46,264 nucleotides of DNA from JBBDXA01 sp040902585. Its GTDB lineage: Bacteria > Planctomycetota > Phycisphaerae > Phycisphaerales > Phycisphaeraceae. Numbering within the stretch: the first letter of the stretch is position 1; each line of letters begins with the position of its first letter. The translations under genes and the position numbers were made by a program. Location: assembly GCA_040902585.1 (NCBI GenBank), contig JBBDXA010000045.1, positions 1 to 46,264 of the forward strand. The letters are read 5' to 3'. Under the pieces are notes generated by a model that saw nothing but the letters and a program-made list of their open reading frames with translations, made no database searches and was not told the origin of the DNA. This document shows, piece after piece, positions 31,091-38,595 of this stretch.

Positions 31091-31636
31091 TCACACCGCC
31101 TGCGCCACCGCCGCGGTCAGCACCTGCAAAATCCCCTTGCAGAACTCGGGCAGATCCGAAGGCCGACGACTGCTCACATGATGGCGATCCACCACCAGCG
31201 GCGCATCCACCCACGTCGCTCCGGCATTGGTTAAATCATCCTTCAGCGCCGGCGTGCTCGTGTACTTGTACCCGCGCACCACCTTCGCGCTGATGTCGAT
31301 CCAGGGCCCGTGACAGACCGAGGCGATCAGCTTTTTCTGTTTCTCGAAGTCCGCGACGAGCGAGAGGACTTTCGGATCGCGGCGCAGCTTGTCGGGCATC
31401 CATCCGCCGGGGATCACGACGCCGTGAAAGTCAGCCGCTTCCATCTCGGCGATGTCGGTGTCGCTGACGCAGGGGTAGCCGTTCTTGCCGATGTACTTTC
31501 TGCTGGCCTCCTGTCCCGCGACGGTGACGTGCGCCCCGGCCTCTTCGAGGCGCAGCTTGGGGTACCAGAGTTCGAGGTCTTCGTAGTCATCGCCGACGAA
31601 GATGAGAAGGCGCTGGTTTTCGAGGATGTCGGTCAT
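31091..31636 (-). CDS. DJ-1/PfpI family protein
   Basis: A 181-residue protein with the nucleophile elbow SVCHGPW, Cys at 108 followed by His, and the supporting acidic residue E19 in DDYEDLE. GVVIPGGWMPDKLRRDP near 72-88 is the second family motif. This is the PfpI/YhbO branch, linked to stress protection, glyoxalase or deglycase-type chemistry, with protease activity claimed for some. It is probably co-transcribed with the EEP hydrolase downstream. Confidence 0.92.
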   Translation of the reverse strand: MTDILENQRLLIFVGDDYEDLELWYPKLRLEEAGAHVTVAGQEASRKYIGKNGYPCVSDTDIAEMEAADFHGVVIPGGWMPDKLRRDPKVLSLVADFEKQKKLIASVCHGPWIDISAKVVRGYKYTSTPALKDDLTNAGATWVDAPLVVDRHHVSSRRPSDLPEFCKGILQVLTAAVAQAV

Positions 31637-31703
31637 GGGTTTGCTCCTAGTTCGTGCCCGCCGCGCCTGTGTGGCAGGGCAGCGATTTGTCGATGAACAG
31701 GAC

Positions 31704-31709
31704 TATAAT
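31704..31709 (+). promoter_or_regulatory. Candidate -10 element TATAAT
   Basis: A consensus TATAAT lies 42 bases before the Uma2 ATG in the divergent spacer with the DJ-1/PfpI gene. No good -35 box is visible at 16-18 bases. AAGGA at 31741-31745 would serve as ribosome site on the resulting transcript. Confidence 0.45.
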
Positions 31710-31751
31710 AGCGGTAGACTGAAATGATCGTTGGACGCCGAAGGATCAACC

Positions 31752-32369
31752 ATGACAAGAGCCGCGAGCAATCCGACAACGAGTGACGGGGGCAAGCGCT
31801 GGGTTCCGCCGCAGCAGGGCGAGTGGACGATCGCGGACTACATGCGGCTGGTGAATCCTCCGAGGTTCTATTACGAGATGATCAAGGGGCACATCATCAT
31901 GTCTCCAACGCCAAATCTGTATCACCAGCGGACACTGATGGCACTTGCCGTGCCAATGTCTACTTTTGTCCGCAGTGACCGGTTCGGTGAGGTGCTTATA
32001 GCGCCGTTGGATGTGGAGATCGATCTGGGCGAAACGCAGACCATTGTTGAGCCGGACATTATCTATGTGAGCAACGAGCGGAGGGAGGTTCTGACTTCGA
32101 AACATCTTCGCGGCGCGCCGGATCTTCTTGTAGAGATCGTTTCGCCCAGCAGCGCGGATCGGGACCGCGGCGACAAGCTGACGCTTTACATGACAAACGG
32201 CGTACTCGAATACTGGGTCGTCGACCCGGACGTTCGGACGATTGAGATGTGGGTGATGCGGGAGTTCGGACACGTGAAGAAGGGCGAGTGGGTGCCGGGC
32301 CAGACAGTTGAATCCGAGGTGCTCAAAGGTTTCAGCGTGAAGGTCGAAGAGGTTTGCCCCGCGCCTTAG
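31752..32369 (+). CDS. Uma2 (DUF820) family putative endonuclease
   Basis: A 205-residue protein. FYYEMIKGHIIMSPTP near 47-62 and EPDIIYVS near 99-106 are Uma2 motifs, with LLVEIVSPSS and DKLTLYMTNGVLEYWVVDP near 124-160. This is the PD-(D/E)xK-like restriction-fold core with acidic residues and Lys in place. The family is multicopy in planctomycetes and cyanobacteria, and its function is not established. The ATG at 31752 has AAGGA six bases upstream; the longer TTG start at 31731 is less likely. Confidence 0.88.
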   Translation: MTRAASNPTTSDGGKRWVPPQQGEWTIADYMRLVNPPRFYYEMIKGHIIMSPTPNLYHQRTLMALAVPMSTFVRSDRFGEVLIAPLDVEIDLGETQTIVEPDIIYVSNERREVLTSKHLRGAPDLLVEIVSPSSADRDRGDKLTLYMTNGVLEYWVVDPDVRTIEMWVMREFGHVKKGEWVPGQTVESEVLKGFSVKVEEVCPAP

Positions 32370-32495
32370 GCATCGCGTCTTGGTCTGCATTATTTCGGCA
32401 CTTTGTTCAGGTTTTCGCTCCGGCTCCAATTGCTCCGCGAGGATCGAACCATCCAACATCCCAGCGAACCCTTTCTTTCCCGACTTTGGCGCTCG

Positions 32496-33056
32496 ATGCA
32501 GACGCGCCCGACGTTTCGCCTGCCGCCGGTGCCTTGGGCGACGCATGTGGTCGGCCCGGACGCCGTTGCGGCATGCGTGGTAGGGTTCATGATTGGATCG
32601 TTCGTCACCGCCAACAAGAACGCCGGCGGTCCGTTCATCTACGGCATCATGGCATTCGTGTTCACGCAGGCATTGCCGCTGCTCTTCATCGCGGTTCATC
32701 GGCGATATGTGACGACGCAGGCGATCGCCGCCGTCGCCATTGAAGTCTCGGGTTTGTGGATCGGCGTTGGATCCGGCTTCCTGGTCACCACCGACCGGTC
32801 GCTGGATTTCGGTATTGGAAAGGCGTGGGAGATTGCCGCGGGAAACGCCTCTCTCGCGATACTCGCCATCGCGTTGATCCTGACACTCATGCATTGGTGG
32901 AGGCATCCGAAGTTGGGCGTTGGCCCGTATTGTCCCGATTGCGAATACCATCTCGTCGGCGTTAAGGATCACCTCTGCCCGGAATGCGGTCGCCCGTTTG
33001 CCCTGGATGAACTCCGAATCACCGAGTCGGACCTGCGGCCGCCCGACGCGAACTAA
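32496..33056 (+). CDS. Membrane protein with C-terminal zinc ribbon
   Basis: A 186-residue protein with about four hydrophobic segments (near residues 18-38, 45-65, 72-95, 112-132) and a C-terminal four-Cys ribbon CPDCEYHLVGVKDHLCPECG. The CxYxLxG...CPECG form resembles the ribbon of the gene at 17625. No function is known for this kind of protein; RNA or protein contact by the ribbon is possible. The frame is open from a TTG at 32403, but neither start has a clear Shine-Dalgarno; the ATG was preferred because the extra 31 residues look unstructured. It lies between Uma2 and xylB. Confidence 0.65.
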   Translation: MQTRPTFRLPPVPWATHVVGPDAVAACVVGFMIGSFVTANKNAGGPFIYGIMAFVFTQALPLLFIAVHRRYVTTQAIAAVAIEVSGLWIGVGSGFLVTTDRSLDFGIGKAWEIAAGNASLAILAIALILTLMHWWRHPKLGVGPYCPDCEYHLVGVKDHLCPECGRPFALDELRITESDLRPPDAN

Positions 33057-33092
33057 TGGCATTGCCGCGCCGCGCACTCGCCAGTAAATTGT

Positions 33093-33127
33093 CGAGCCTT
33101 CATCGCAACACGCACCCGAAAGGCTCG
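33093..33127 (+). promoter_or_regulatory. Leader hairpin overlapping the xylB ribosome-binding site
   Basis: CGAGCCTT (33093-33100) and AAGGCTCG (33120-33127) are perfect 8-bp complements around a 19-base loop. The right arm contains the AAAGG that would serve as Shine-Dalgarno for the ATG at 33132. When folded, the stem would hide this site. No known riboswitch or thermometer class was recognised. Confidence 0.5.
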
Positions 33128-33131
33128 CTTC

Positions 33132-34658
33132 ATGTCCTATCTCCTCGGCATCGACATCGGCACGTCCGGCACCAAGACGCTGCTGTGTGACTATCAAGGC
33201 AACGTGCTCGCCACCGCGCTGGCGGAGCATGACATCAGCTCCCCGCAGCCCGGCTGGAGCGAGCAGGACCCGCTTCAGTGGTACAGCGCCACCTGCAAAG
33301 CCACCAAACTCGTCCTCAAGAAGGCCAAGGTCGCGGGCGATCAGGTCACCGCCATTGGCCTGTCCGGGCAGATGCATGGCTCGGTGTTTCTCGCCGATGA
33401 CCGCCAGCCGCTGCGCCCCGCGCTCCTGTGGAACGATCAGCGCACCAGCGCTGAGTGCGCTGAGATCGAGAGCAAAGCAGGCGGCCGCAAGAAGCTCATC
33501 AACATGGTCGGCAACCCCGCGCTCACCGGTTTCACCGCGCCCAAGATTCTCTGGGTGCGCAAGCATGAGCCGAAGGTCTACGCGAAGACGAAGCATATTC
33601 TGCTCCCGAAGGATTACATCCGTTACTGCATGACCGGCGAGTACGCGACGGAAGTGGGCGATGCGTCCGGCACGCTGCTGCTGGATGTGAAGAAGCGGGC
33701 GTGGAACACGAAGCTGATGTCGATGCTGGGCATTGATTCCTCGCTGGTGCCGAAGTGCTATGAGTCGCATGTGGTCTCCGGCGTGCTCAGCCGACAAGCG
33801 GCTGCGGAGTTGGGCTTGAAGGAAGGCACGCCGGTCGTCGGCGGCAGCGGTGATCAACCTGCCGGCGCGGTGGGTAACGGCATCGTCAGCGCCGGCATCG
33901 TCAGCGCGACGCTCGGCACCAGCGGCGTGGTCTTCGCACATGCCGATCAGCCGACCTACGATCCCAGCGGCCGCGTTCATACCATGTGCCACGCCGTCGA
34001 AGGCAAGTGGTGCGTGTTCGGATGCATGCTCTCGGCGGGCGGCTCCTTCCAATGGTTCCGCAATCACATGGCCCTGAGCGAGATCGCCGAGGCGAAGAAG
34101 CGGAAGGTCGATCCTTATGAACTGCTCATCGCCGAGGCGGTCAAGGCACCCGCGGGCAGTGAAGGGCTGTTCTTCCTTCCGTACCTCACCGGCGAGCGCT
34201 GCCCGTACCCTGATCCCAAGGCACGCGGCGGATGGATCGGCCTGACCGCCCGGCACAACCGCAGCATCATAATCCGCTCCCTGCTCGAAGGCGTCACCTT
34301 CGGCATGGGCGACGCCCTCCAGATCATGGATGGCATGGGCATCGACATCAAGACTGTTCGCCTCTCCGGCGGCGGCGCTCGCAGCGCGTTCTGGCGCCAG
34401 CTCCAGGCGGATATCTACAACAAGCCCGTCGCCACCATCAACGCCCAGGAAGGCCCGGCTTATGGCGTCGCTATCCTCGCAGGTGTCGGCACAGGCGTGT
34501 GGAAGGATGTCCCGCAGGCGTGCAAGGCGGCGATCCGCGAGACGGAGAAACTCAGGCCGGAGAAGAAAACCGCGGCGATGTACGCGAAACATCACGAGCA
34601 ATATCAGCGGCTCTACGCGGTGCTGAAGGATGAGTTTCATCGCATCGCGGCGTTGTGA
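33132..34658 (+). CDS. xylB: Xylulokinase
   Basis: A 508-residue FGGY-family sugar kinase. MSYLLGIDIGTSGTKTLLCD is the N-terminal phosphate-binding motif, LSGQMHGSVFLADDRQPLRP with LLWNDQRT near 79-105 is the xylulokinase signature, and GSGDQPAGAVGNG and LSGGGARSAFWRQLQADIYN near 410-430 are C-terminal FGGY motifs. It phosphorylates D-xylulose to xylulose-5-phosphate for the pentose phosphate pathway. There is no xylA beside it; a XylR-like regulator lies 5.3 kb downstream. An inverted repeat in its leader could control translation. Confidence 0.93.
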   Translation: MSYLLGIDIGTSGTKTLLCDYQGNVLATALAEHDISSPQPGWSEQDPLQWYSATCKATKLVLKKAKVAGDQVTAIGLSGQMHGSVFLADDRQPLRPALLWNDQRTSAECAEIESKAGGRKKLINMVGNPALTGFTAPKILWVRKHEPKVYAKTKHILLPKDYIRYCMTGEYATEVGDASGTLLLDVKKRAWNTKLMSMLGIDSSLVPKCYESHVVSGVLSRQAAAELGLKEGTPVVGGSGDQPAGAVGNGIVSAGIVSATLGTSGVVFAHADQPTYDPSGRVHTMCHAVEGKWCVFGCMLSAGGSFQWFRNHMALSEIAEAKKRKVDPYELLIAEAVKAPAGSEGLFFLPYLTGERCPYPDPKARGGWIGLTARHNRSIIIRSLLEGVTFGMGDALQIMDGMGIDIKTVRLSGGGARSAFWRQLQADIYNKPVATINAQEGPAYGVAILAGVGTGVWKDVPQACKAAIRETEKLRPEKKTAAMYAKHHEQYQRLYAVLKDEFHRIAAL

Positions 34659-34672
34659 TGTCTTGCATCAAT

Positions 34673-34698
34673 GGGTGCCTCCTCGACCCGTGGCACCC
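34673..34698. repeat. GGGTGCC/GGCACCC inverted repeat
   Basis: Seven-bp arms around a 12-base loop, 14 bases after the xylB stop. Arms match those at 5791-5808. It may stop transcription of xylB, but no T run follows. Confidence 0.6.
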
Positions 34699-34755
34699 GA
34701 CCGATCGAGTAGAATGAGCGCGAACCAACTTCGCACGCCTATGTGATGCACCTTC

Positions 34756-36018
34756 ATGAACGATCAAGTCGATCCTGCCGCGAGTAACAAGGCCGCCGCG
34801 CCCAAGGCCTCCGCCCCGCGCGCCAGTGATGAAGCGGAGCCTTCGCTCGATTCGCTCGATGCGATCGACCCGCACTCCGGCGGCGGCGAGCTCTACGAAG
34901 AGTCCACCACGTTCGACCTGCCCCGCGCTCCTTCGCGGCAGCCCGGCACCGCGCCGGGCATCGAGCACAAGGAACTCGCGCATCTGCCCACCGTTTCCGA
35001 TGGCTGTTACGTCACCTGCTTCGATTACGCGCCGGATCGCGTCCGCGTCGAGGAGATTTCCGACCTGGAAGACTTCATCGTACACCATCGCCCTGAGTGG
35101 TCGCAGGTGCGGTGGATCAACGTCGACGGCATCAAGGACATGGCGGTCATCCAGGCGCTGGCGGAGAAGTATGAGATGCATCCGCTGGCGGTGGAAGATC
35201 TCCTGCATGTCCCGCAGCGGCCGAAGGTGGATCTTTACGAAGGCAACGGCAGGGCCACCCGCGCCCGCATGGTCGTCATCACGCGCATGATCGAGCTGCG
35301 CGAGGAACACCTGCACAGCGAACAGATCACCATTGTCCTGGGCCACAAGACCGTGCTCACCTTCCAGGAATCGCACGGCGACGTGTGGGACCCGATCCGC
35401 ACGCGCATCAAAAAGGCCGGCTCGCGGCTGCGGCTCAACGACTCGAGCTTCCTCGTCTACTCGCTGCTGGATGCGATCGTCGATCATTGTTTTCCAATCC
35501 TGGAATCCTACGGCGATCGGCTCGAAGAACTGGAAGAGGAAATCTTCGAGCATCCTTCCGAAGCGATCGTGCAGCAGATTCACCAGCTCAAACGCGAACT
35601 GCTGCTGCTGCGAAGACAGGTCTGGCCGATGCGGGAGATGGTTCACGCGCTCCAGCGCGAGCAGCATGAATGCATGAGCGAGAACACGCGCGTCTACCTG
35701 CGCGACGTGTACGACCACGCGGTGCAGATCATCGACCTCTTGGAAACGTACCGCGAAATGGCGGTCGGCCTCGCGGAAACGTACATCACTTCCATCAGCA
35801 ATCGCATGAACCAGGTCATGAAGGTGCTCACGATCATTTCAACAGTCTTCATTCCGCTGACCTTCATCGCAGGCGTGTACGGGATGAACTTCCGGAACAT
35901 GCCTGAAACCGAGAACGACTGGGCTGTGCCGTGGCTGTATCCCATCGGCTTTTGGACGATCTGTCTTTCCATCGCGGGCGGGCTGTTGTACTTCTTCAAA
36001 CGGAGAGGTTGGTGGTAA
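34756..36018 (+). CDS. corA: CorA-family magnesium/cobalt transporter
   Basis: A 420-residue protein. The cytoplasmic domain of about 340 residues contains LAVEDLLHVPQRPKVDLYEG near 155-175, a CorA signature. Two membrane segments end the chain, with the selectivity motif YGMNF near 375 and a basic tail after the second helix. The loop motif after YGMNF reads RNMPE rather than the MPEL of canonical CorA, as in the more divergent branch. The first 65 residues are low-complexity (Ala/Pro/Glu), an extension. The family forms Mg2+ (or Co2+/Ni2+) channels. A TAGAAT hexamer precedes at 34710-34715. It does not appear linked to xylB in function. Confidence 0.9.
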   Translation: MNDQVDPAASNKAAAPKASAPRASDEAEPSLDSLDAIDPHSGGGELYEESTTFDLPRAPSRQPGTAPGIEHKELAHLPTVSDGCYVTCFDYAPDRVRVEEISDLEDFIVHHRPEWSQVRWINVDGIKDMAVIQALAEKYEMHPLAVEDLLHVPQRPKVDLYEGNGRATRARMVVITRMIELREEHLHSEQITIVLGHKTVLTFQESHGDVWDPIRTRIKKAGSRLRLNDSSFLVYSLLDAIVDHCFPILESYGDRLEELEEEIFEHPSEAIVQQIHQLKRELLLLRRQVWPMREMVHALQREQHECMSENTRVYLRDVYDHAVQIIDLLETYREMAVGLAETYITSISNRMNQVMKVLTIISTVFIPLTFIAGVYGMNFRNMPETENDWAVPWLYPIGFWTICLSIAGGLLYFFKRRGWW

Positions 36019-36077
36019 GGAATTCTCTGGACGACGAGTGTGTTCCGCACTTTCAAGGTTCTTTACGGGGATTGATC

Positions 36078-36926
36078 ATGAACCGGTTAGCCATTCACGC
36101 GGCGTTGTTTCTGTTGCTGTCTTGTGTGGTGAATTGCTCGGATAGTGGCGCGCCTGATTCCGGCGCGGGCGAGGGGCCGTCCGCAACCCGGCCTGCGCGT
36201 ACGCCCGATGCGGCGGCAGAGGCGGTCGCGCGTGTCCACTATCAGGCTTACTACATCGATCGTGACCGTATCGCGGTGGCACCCACGCTGTTCTCCGATG
36301 GCCGGCGCGTGCTGACCGAACTTGAAAGCGATTTCGTTGCGATCGAGAAAGCATGGGATGACATGGTGCAGGCGGTGAAGCAGCGTTTCGGCGAGAAGGG
36401 AACGCTTCAAGCGGGCCGCACGGATGAGCAGCAGAACCTGCTTCCCAAGCCGATGCGGGCGGCACCGAGCTTCCTCTCCGTGACGGTCCAGCCGACGCGT
36501 ACGGCGAACATCCTGAACGTCGGCTTCGAGGTTCGGCGAACGACGGGCGGCACGGCGACGGAGCGCGTGTTCGTGGTGACTGAGGACGACGGCTCGTTCG
36601 GCGTTCACATGGAAGTCCAGCCTCAGTGGTACTGCTTCAGCTCCACGCCCCAATTGGGCTCTTACATGATGGATGTCTGTGCCAGCAGGTTCAACGAGAT
36701 CGGCCTGCTCGCCGGCAAGAAGATGGAACCCGCGAAACTGAGCGAAGGCATCGCCAAGAGCAAGCTCGTGGCCGCTGAAGTGATCAGGCAGCTCAACGCG
36801 GTGACCGCCGAGCTGAACGATAAGACGATCAAGAATGCCAGTGCGTTTCATAAGCGCCTCGGCGAGGTCAATCGAGCGATCAACAGCTTCAAATCAGGGC
36901 AGAAAGGTGATGAAAAGAATGGCTGA
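36078..36926 (+). CDS. Hypothetical exported protein, probable lipoprotein
   Basis: A 282-residue protein. MNRLAIHAALFLLLSCVVNC is a signal sequence with Cys at 16 (LLSC) and 20 (VVNC); the first is closer to a lipobox. The rest is a mixed alpha/beta region, with no recognised domain (QAYYIDRDRIAVAPTLFSDG; VFVVTEDDGSFGVHMEVQPQ) and a helical C-terminus. The long upstream frame from 35931 overlaps corA in another phase and was rejected. It lies 59 bases downstream of corA and may be co-transcribed. The function is unknown. Confidence 0.7.
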   Translation: MNRLAIHAALFLLLSCVVNCSDSGAPDSGAGEGPSATRPARTPDAAAEAVARVHYQAYYIDRDRIAVAPTLFSDGRRVLTELESDFVAIEKAWDDMVQAVKQRFGEKGTLQAGRTDEQQNLLPKPMRAAPSFLSVTVQPTRTANILNVGFEVRRTTGGTATERVFVVTEDDGSFGVHMEVQPQWYCFSSTPQLGSYMMDVCASRFNEIGLLAGKKMEPAKLSEGIAKSKLVAAEVIRQLNAVTAELNDKTIKNASAFHKRLGEVNRAINSFKSGQKGDEKNG

Positions 36927-36987
36927 GGTCCGTCGCGTCCAACCAGGTGTGATGGGGCGATGAATGTCAGCACCGGCACTTCAGGCT

Positions 36988-37983
36988 TCACTCAGCCGCC
37001 GGCTCCTCTTCCTCATCCTCATCATCCTCATCCGGCACCCACATCTCCAGACTCTGCCCCTTCTTGCCGAAGGTCTTGTACCACGTCCACGCCAGCGGCG
37101 CGCTCAAGCCATACAGCAGCAGGCAGGTGACGATCGTGACCTGTGGCTCGATCAGGAAGATCATGAAGCTGATGAGAATGAGCACGATGAAGTTAAGGTT
37201 CGCCTTGCCGCGGAAGTATTTGTTCATCACGTGTACGTAGCGCAGCCGGCTGACCATGGCGAGCGCCACGAGGAACATCACCGCGATCATGCCGATCTTG
37301 CTCAACCACAGCGGCCAGGGTTCGACGACGGTCTGGGCGGCCTTTTCCACGAGGCGGTGCTCGCGCATGAGCGGGGCGAGGAAGTGTTCGTGCAGGAGGA
37401 CGAAGCTGACGACGGTGCCTGCCGCGCCGGGCGAAGGCAGGCCCTTGAAGTAGGTGTGATCGGAAACGGCCGGGCTCTTGATCTCAACATTAAACCGCGC
37501 CAGCCGCAGCGCGGCACACGCCACATACAACCCGCCCACCATCAGCACCGCGCGATTGATCAGCGTGTCATGGACAGTCGATTCGAGGAAGGGCACTTGC
37601 AGATCGATGAGCATGACCCCGATGAAGGCGGGCGCGACGCCGAAGGAAACCATGTCGGCAAAGGAGTCGAGCTGCTCGCCCAGTTCGCTGGTCTGGTTGG
37701 TGAGCCGGGCGATGCGGCCGTCGATCGCGTCAAACACCATGCCCAGGAACACCGCCATCGCGGCGAAGGTGAGCGGCGACCAACCGAAGGGCAGCGGCAC
37801 CAGCGGATCGCGACTGGCGATGAAGATGGCGAAGAACCCGCACAGCAGGTTGCCCAGCGTGAACAGCGTGGGCAGCACCGCGATCGCCTTGAGCGCGGCC
37901 TTGCGCCGGCGCGTCATCCGCACGGGCTTCGGCTGGGCGAACCCTTCGGCATCACGTTCAGATTCAGGCATGCGGGAGACCAT
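36988..37983 (-). CDS. pssA: CDP-diacylglycerol-serine O-phosphatidyltransferase
   Basis: A 331-residue CDP-alcohol phosphatidyltransferase. The catalytic motif D(x2)DG(x2)AR(x8)G(x3)D(x3)D is complete: D85, D88-G89, A92-R93, G102, D106, D110 (DAIDGRIARLTNQTSELG onward). About seven membrane segments follow in the usual order. The family motif best fits phosphatidylserine synthase of the integral-membrane type. The N-terminal 30 residues are basic, and the last 16 are an Asp/Glu-rich tail. It makes phosphatidylserine, the precursor of phosphatidylethanolamine. A cluster of repeated operator-like sites lies 150-265 bases upstream. Confidence 0.9.
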   Translation of the reverse strand: MVSRMPESERDAEGFAQPKPVRMTRRRKAALKAIAVLPTLFTLGNLLCGFFAIFIASRDPLVPLPFGWSPLTFAAMAVFLGMVFDAIDGRIARLTNQTSELGEQLDSFADMVSFGVAPAFIGVMLIDLQVPFLESTVHDTLINRAVLMVGGLYVACAALRLARFNVEIKSPAVSDHTYFKGLPSPGAAGTVVSFVLLHEHFLAPLMREHRLVEKAAQTVVEPWPLWLSKIGMIAVMFLVALAMVSRLRYVHVMNKYFRGKANLNFIVLILISFMIFLIEPQVTIVTCLLLYGLSAPLAWTWYKTFGKKGQSLEMWVPDEDDEDEEEEPAAE

Positions 37984-38131
37984 ACTTCACCATTCGGCAA
38001 GGCGGTTGGAACGCTCAATCATATCAGGCTCAGGCAAGCGACCGGGGCGGCCGACTCCACCAACGACACAGGCGAACAGGCCTGGAAACCCGCCGGCTCG
38101 CGCCTGCCGCACCCACCCGAGGGTTTCCCCG

Positions 38132-38248
38132 TGGTAGACACATGTCTACCATACCCCCTACCCCCTGGTGGCCATTTGCATGTAACTGTTGTTTTCATAA
38201 GCAGTTCCAGAATGTCTACCTCGTGTCTACCCGGTGTCTACTAGACAC
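38132..38248. promoter_or_regulatory. Cluster of TGTCTACC operator-like sites
   Basis: A 20-bp palindrome TGGTAGACACATGTCTACCA lies at 38132-38151. Three direct copies of TGTCTAC start at 38213, 38224 and 38235, an exact 11-bp period, and the last forms the palindrome GTGTCTACTAGACAC (38234-38248). Helically phased repeats plus a palindrome suggest cooperative binding by a regulator; the factor is unknown. Confidence 0.6.
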
Positions 38249-38314
38249 GGCCAACGTCCTGCGGAAGGCACCTGCGGCGCAAACCGATCGCGCCGCCGCC
38301 GGGGGCGGATAAAT

Positions 38315-38328
38315 GGTTAACGTTTACC
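38315..38328. promoter_or_regulatory. LacI-family-like operator GGTTAACGTTTACC
   Basis: A 14-bp near palindrome with a central CG (GGTTAACGTTTACC; 12 of 14 positions symmetric) in an AT-rich island. This matches the general form of LacI/GalR operators. No LacI gene is in the window; the XylR-like regulator at 40001 has an AraC DNA-binding domain instead. Confidence 0.4.
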
Positions 38329-38534
38329 GTACTTAATTTATTGCACGGGCGAACGCGCAGCAAGTAAGTCGGGCATCGCGCGTAAGGCGGGCTCTCGGCG
38401 ATGCCCACCTCCCGGCGTGCGTGTGTCGAGGGCGGCGAGGAAACTCTTCGGGCGTCCGGCGGTAGGCTTTGCTGAGGTTCAGTTCGCCGTACGGTGTCGG
38501 CCCACCGTTGGCGACTGGTCCGTCGGCGCAGGAA

Positions 38535-38569
38535 ATGGGCCACCTGCGTTTGACGGCGAGGTGACCCAT
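38535..38569 (-). terminator. Hairpin downstream of the PEP-CTERM gene
   Basis: ATGGGCCACCT (38535-38545) and AGGTGACCCAT (38559-38569) pair at 10 of 11 positions around a 13-base loop, 26 bases beyond the stop of the minus-strand PEP-CTERM gene. Only a short T run follows on the minus strand, so termination is likely but not certain. Confidence 0.5.
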
Positions 38570-38595
38570 GAAGGAGAAGGCTAAGCTAAAGCGAA

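Larger units (their letters stand above)
37984..38595. other. 612-bp intergenic region between pssA and the LamG-like PEP-CTERM gene
   Basis: No coding frame with family features was seen. 37984-38131 shows nothing recognised. 38132-38248 holds the TGTCTACC site cluster, 38311-38345 is an AT-rich island with a GGTTAACGTTTACC palindrome, 38346-38534 shows nothing recognised, and 38535-38569 is a hairpin just after the PEP-CTERM gene. Since pssA starts at 37983 on the minus strand, the region contains its promoter. Confidence 0.6.

Noticed and set aside
31746..34640. 964-residue open frame on the minus strand across Uma2, the zinc-ribbon membrane protein and xylB
   Set aside because: It is antisense to well-supported genes, shows no domain, and has the His/Arg/Ala/Gly composition expected of a mirror frame in high-GC DNA.
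36964..38244. 426-residue plus-strand frame over pssA and its upstream region
   Set aside because: Antisense to the complete CDP-alcohol phosphatidyltransferase motif; the non-overlapping part is operator-rich spacer.
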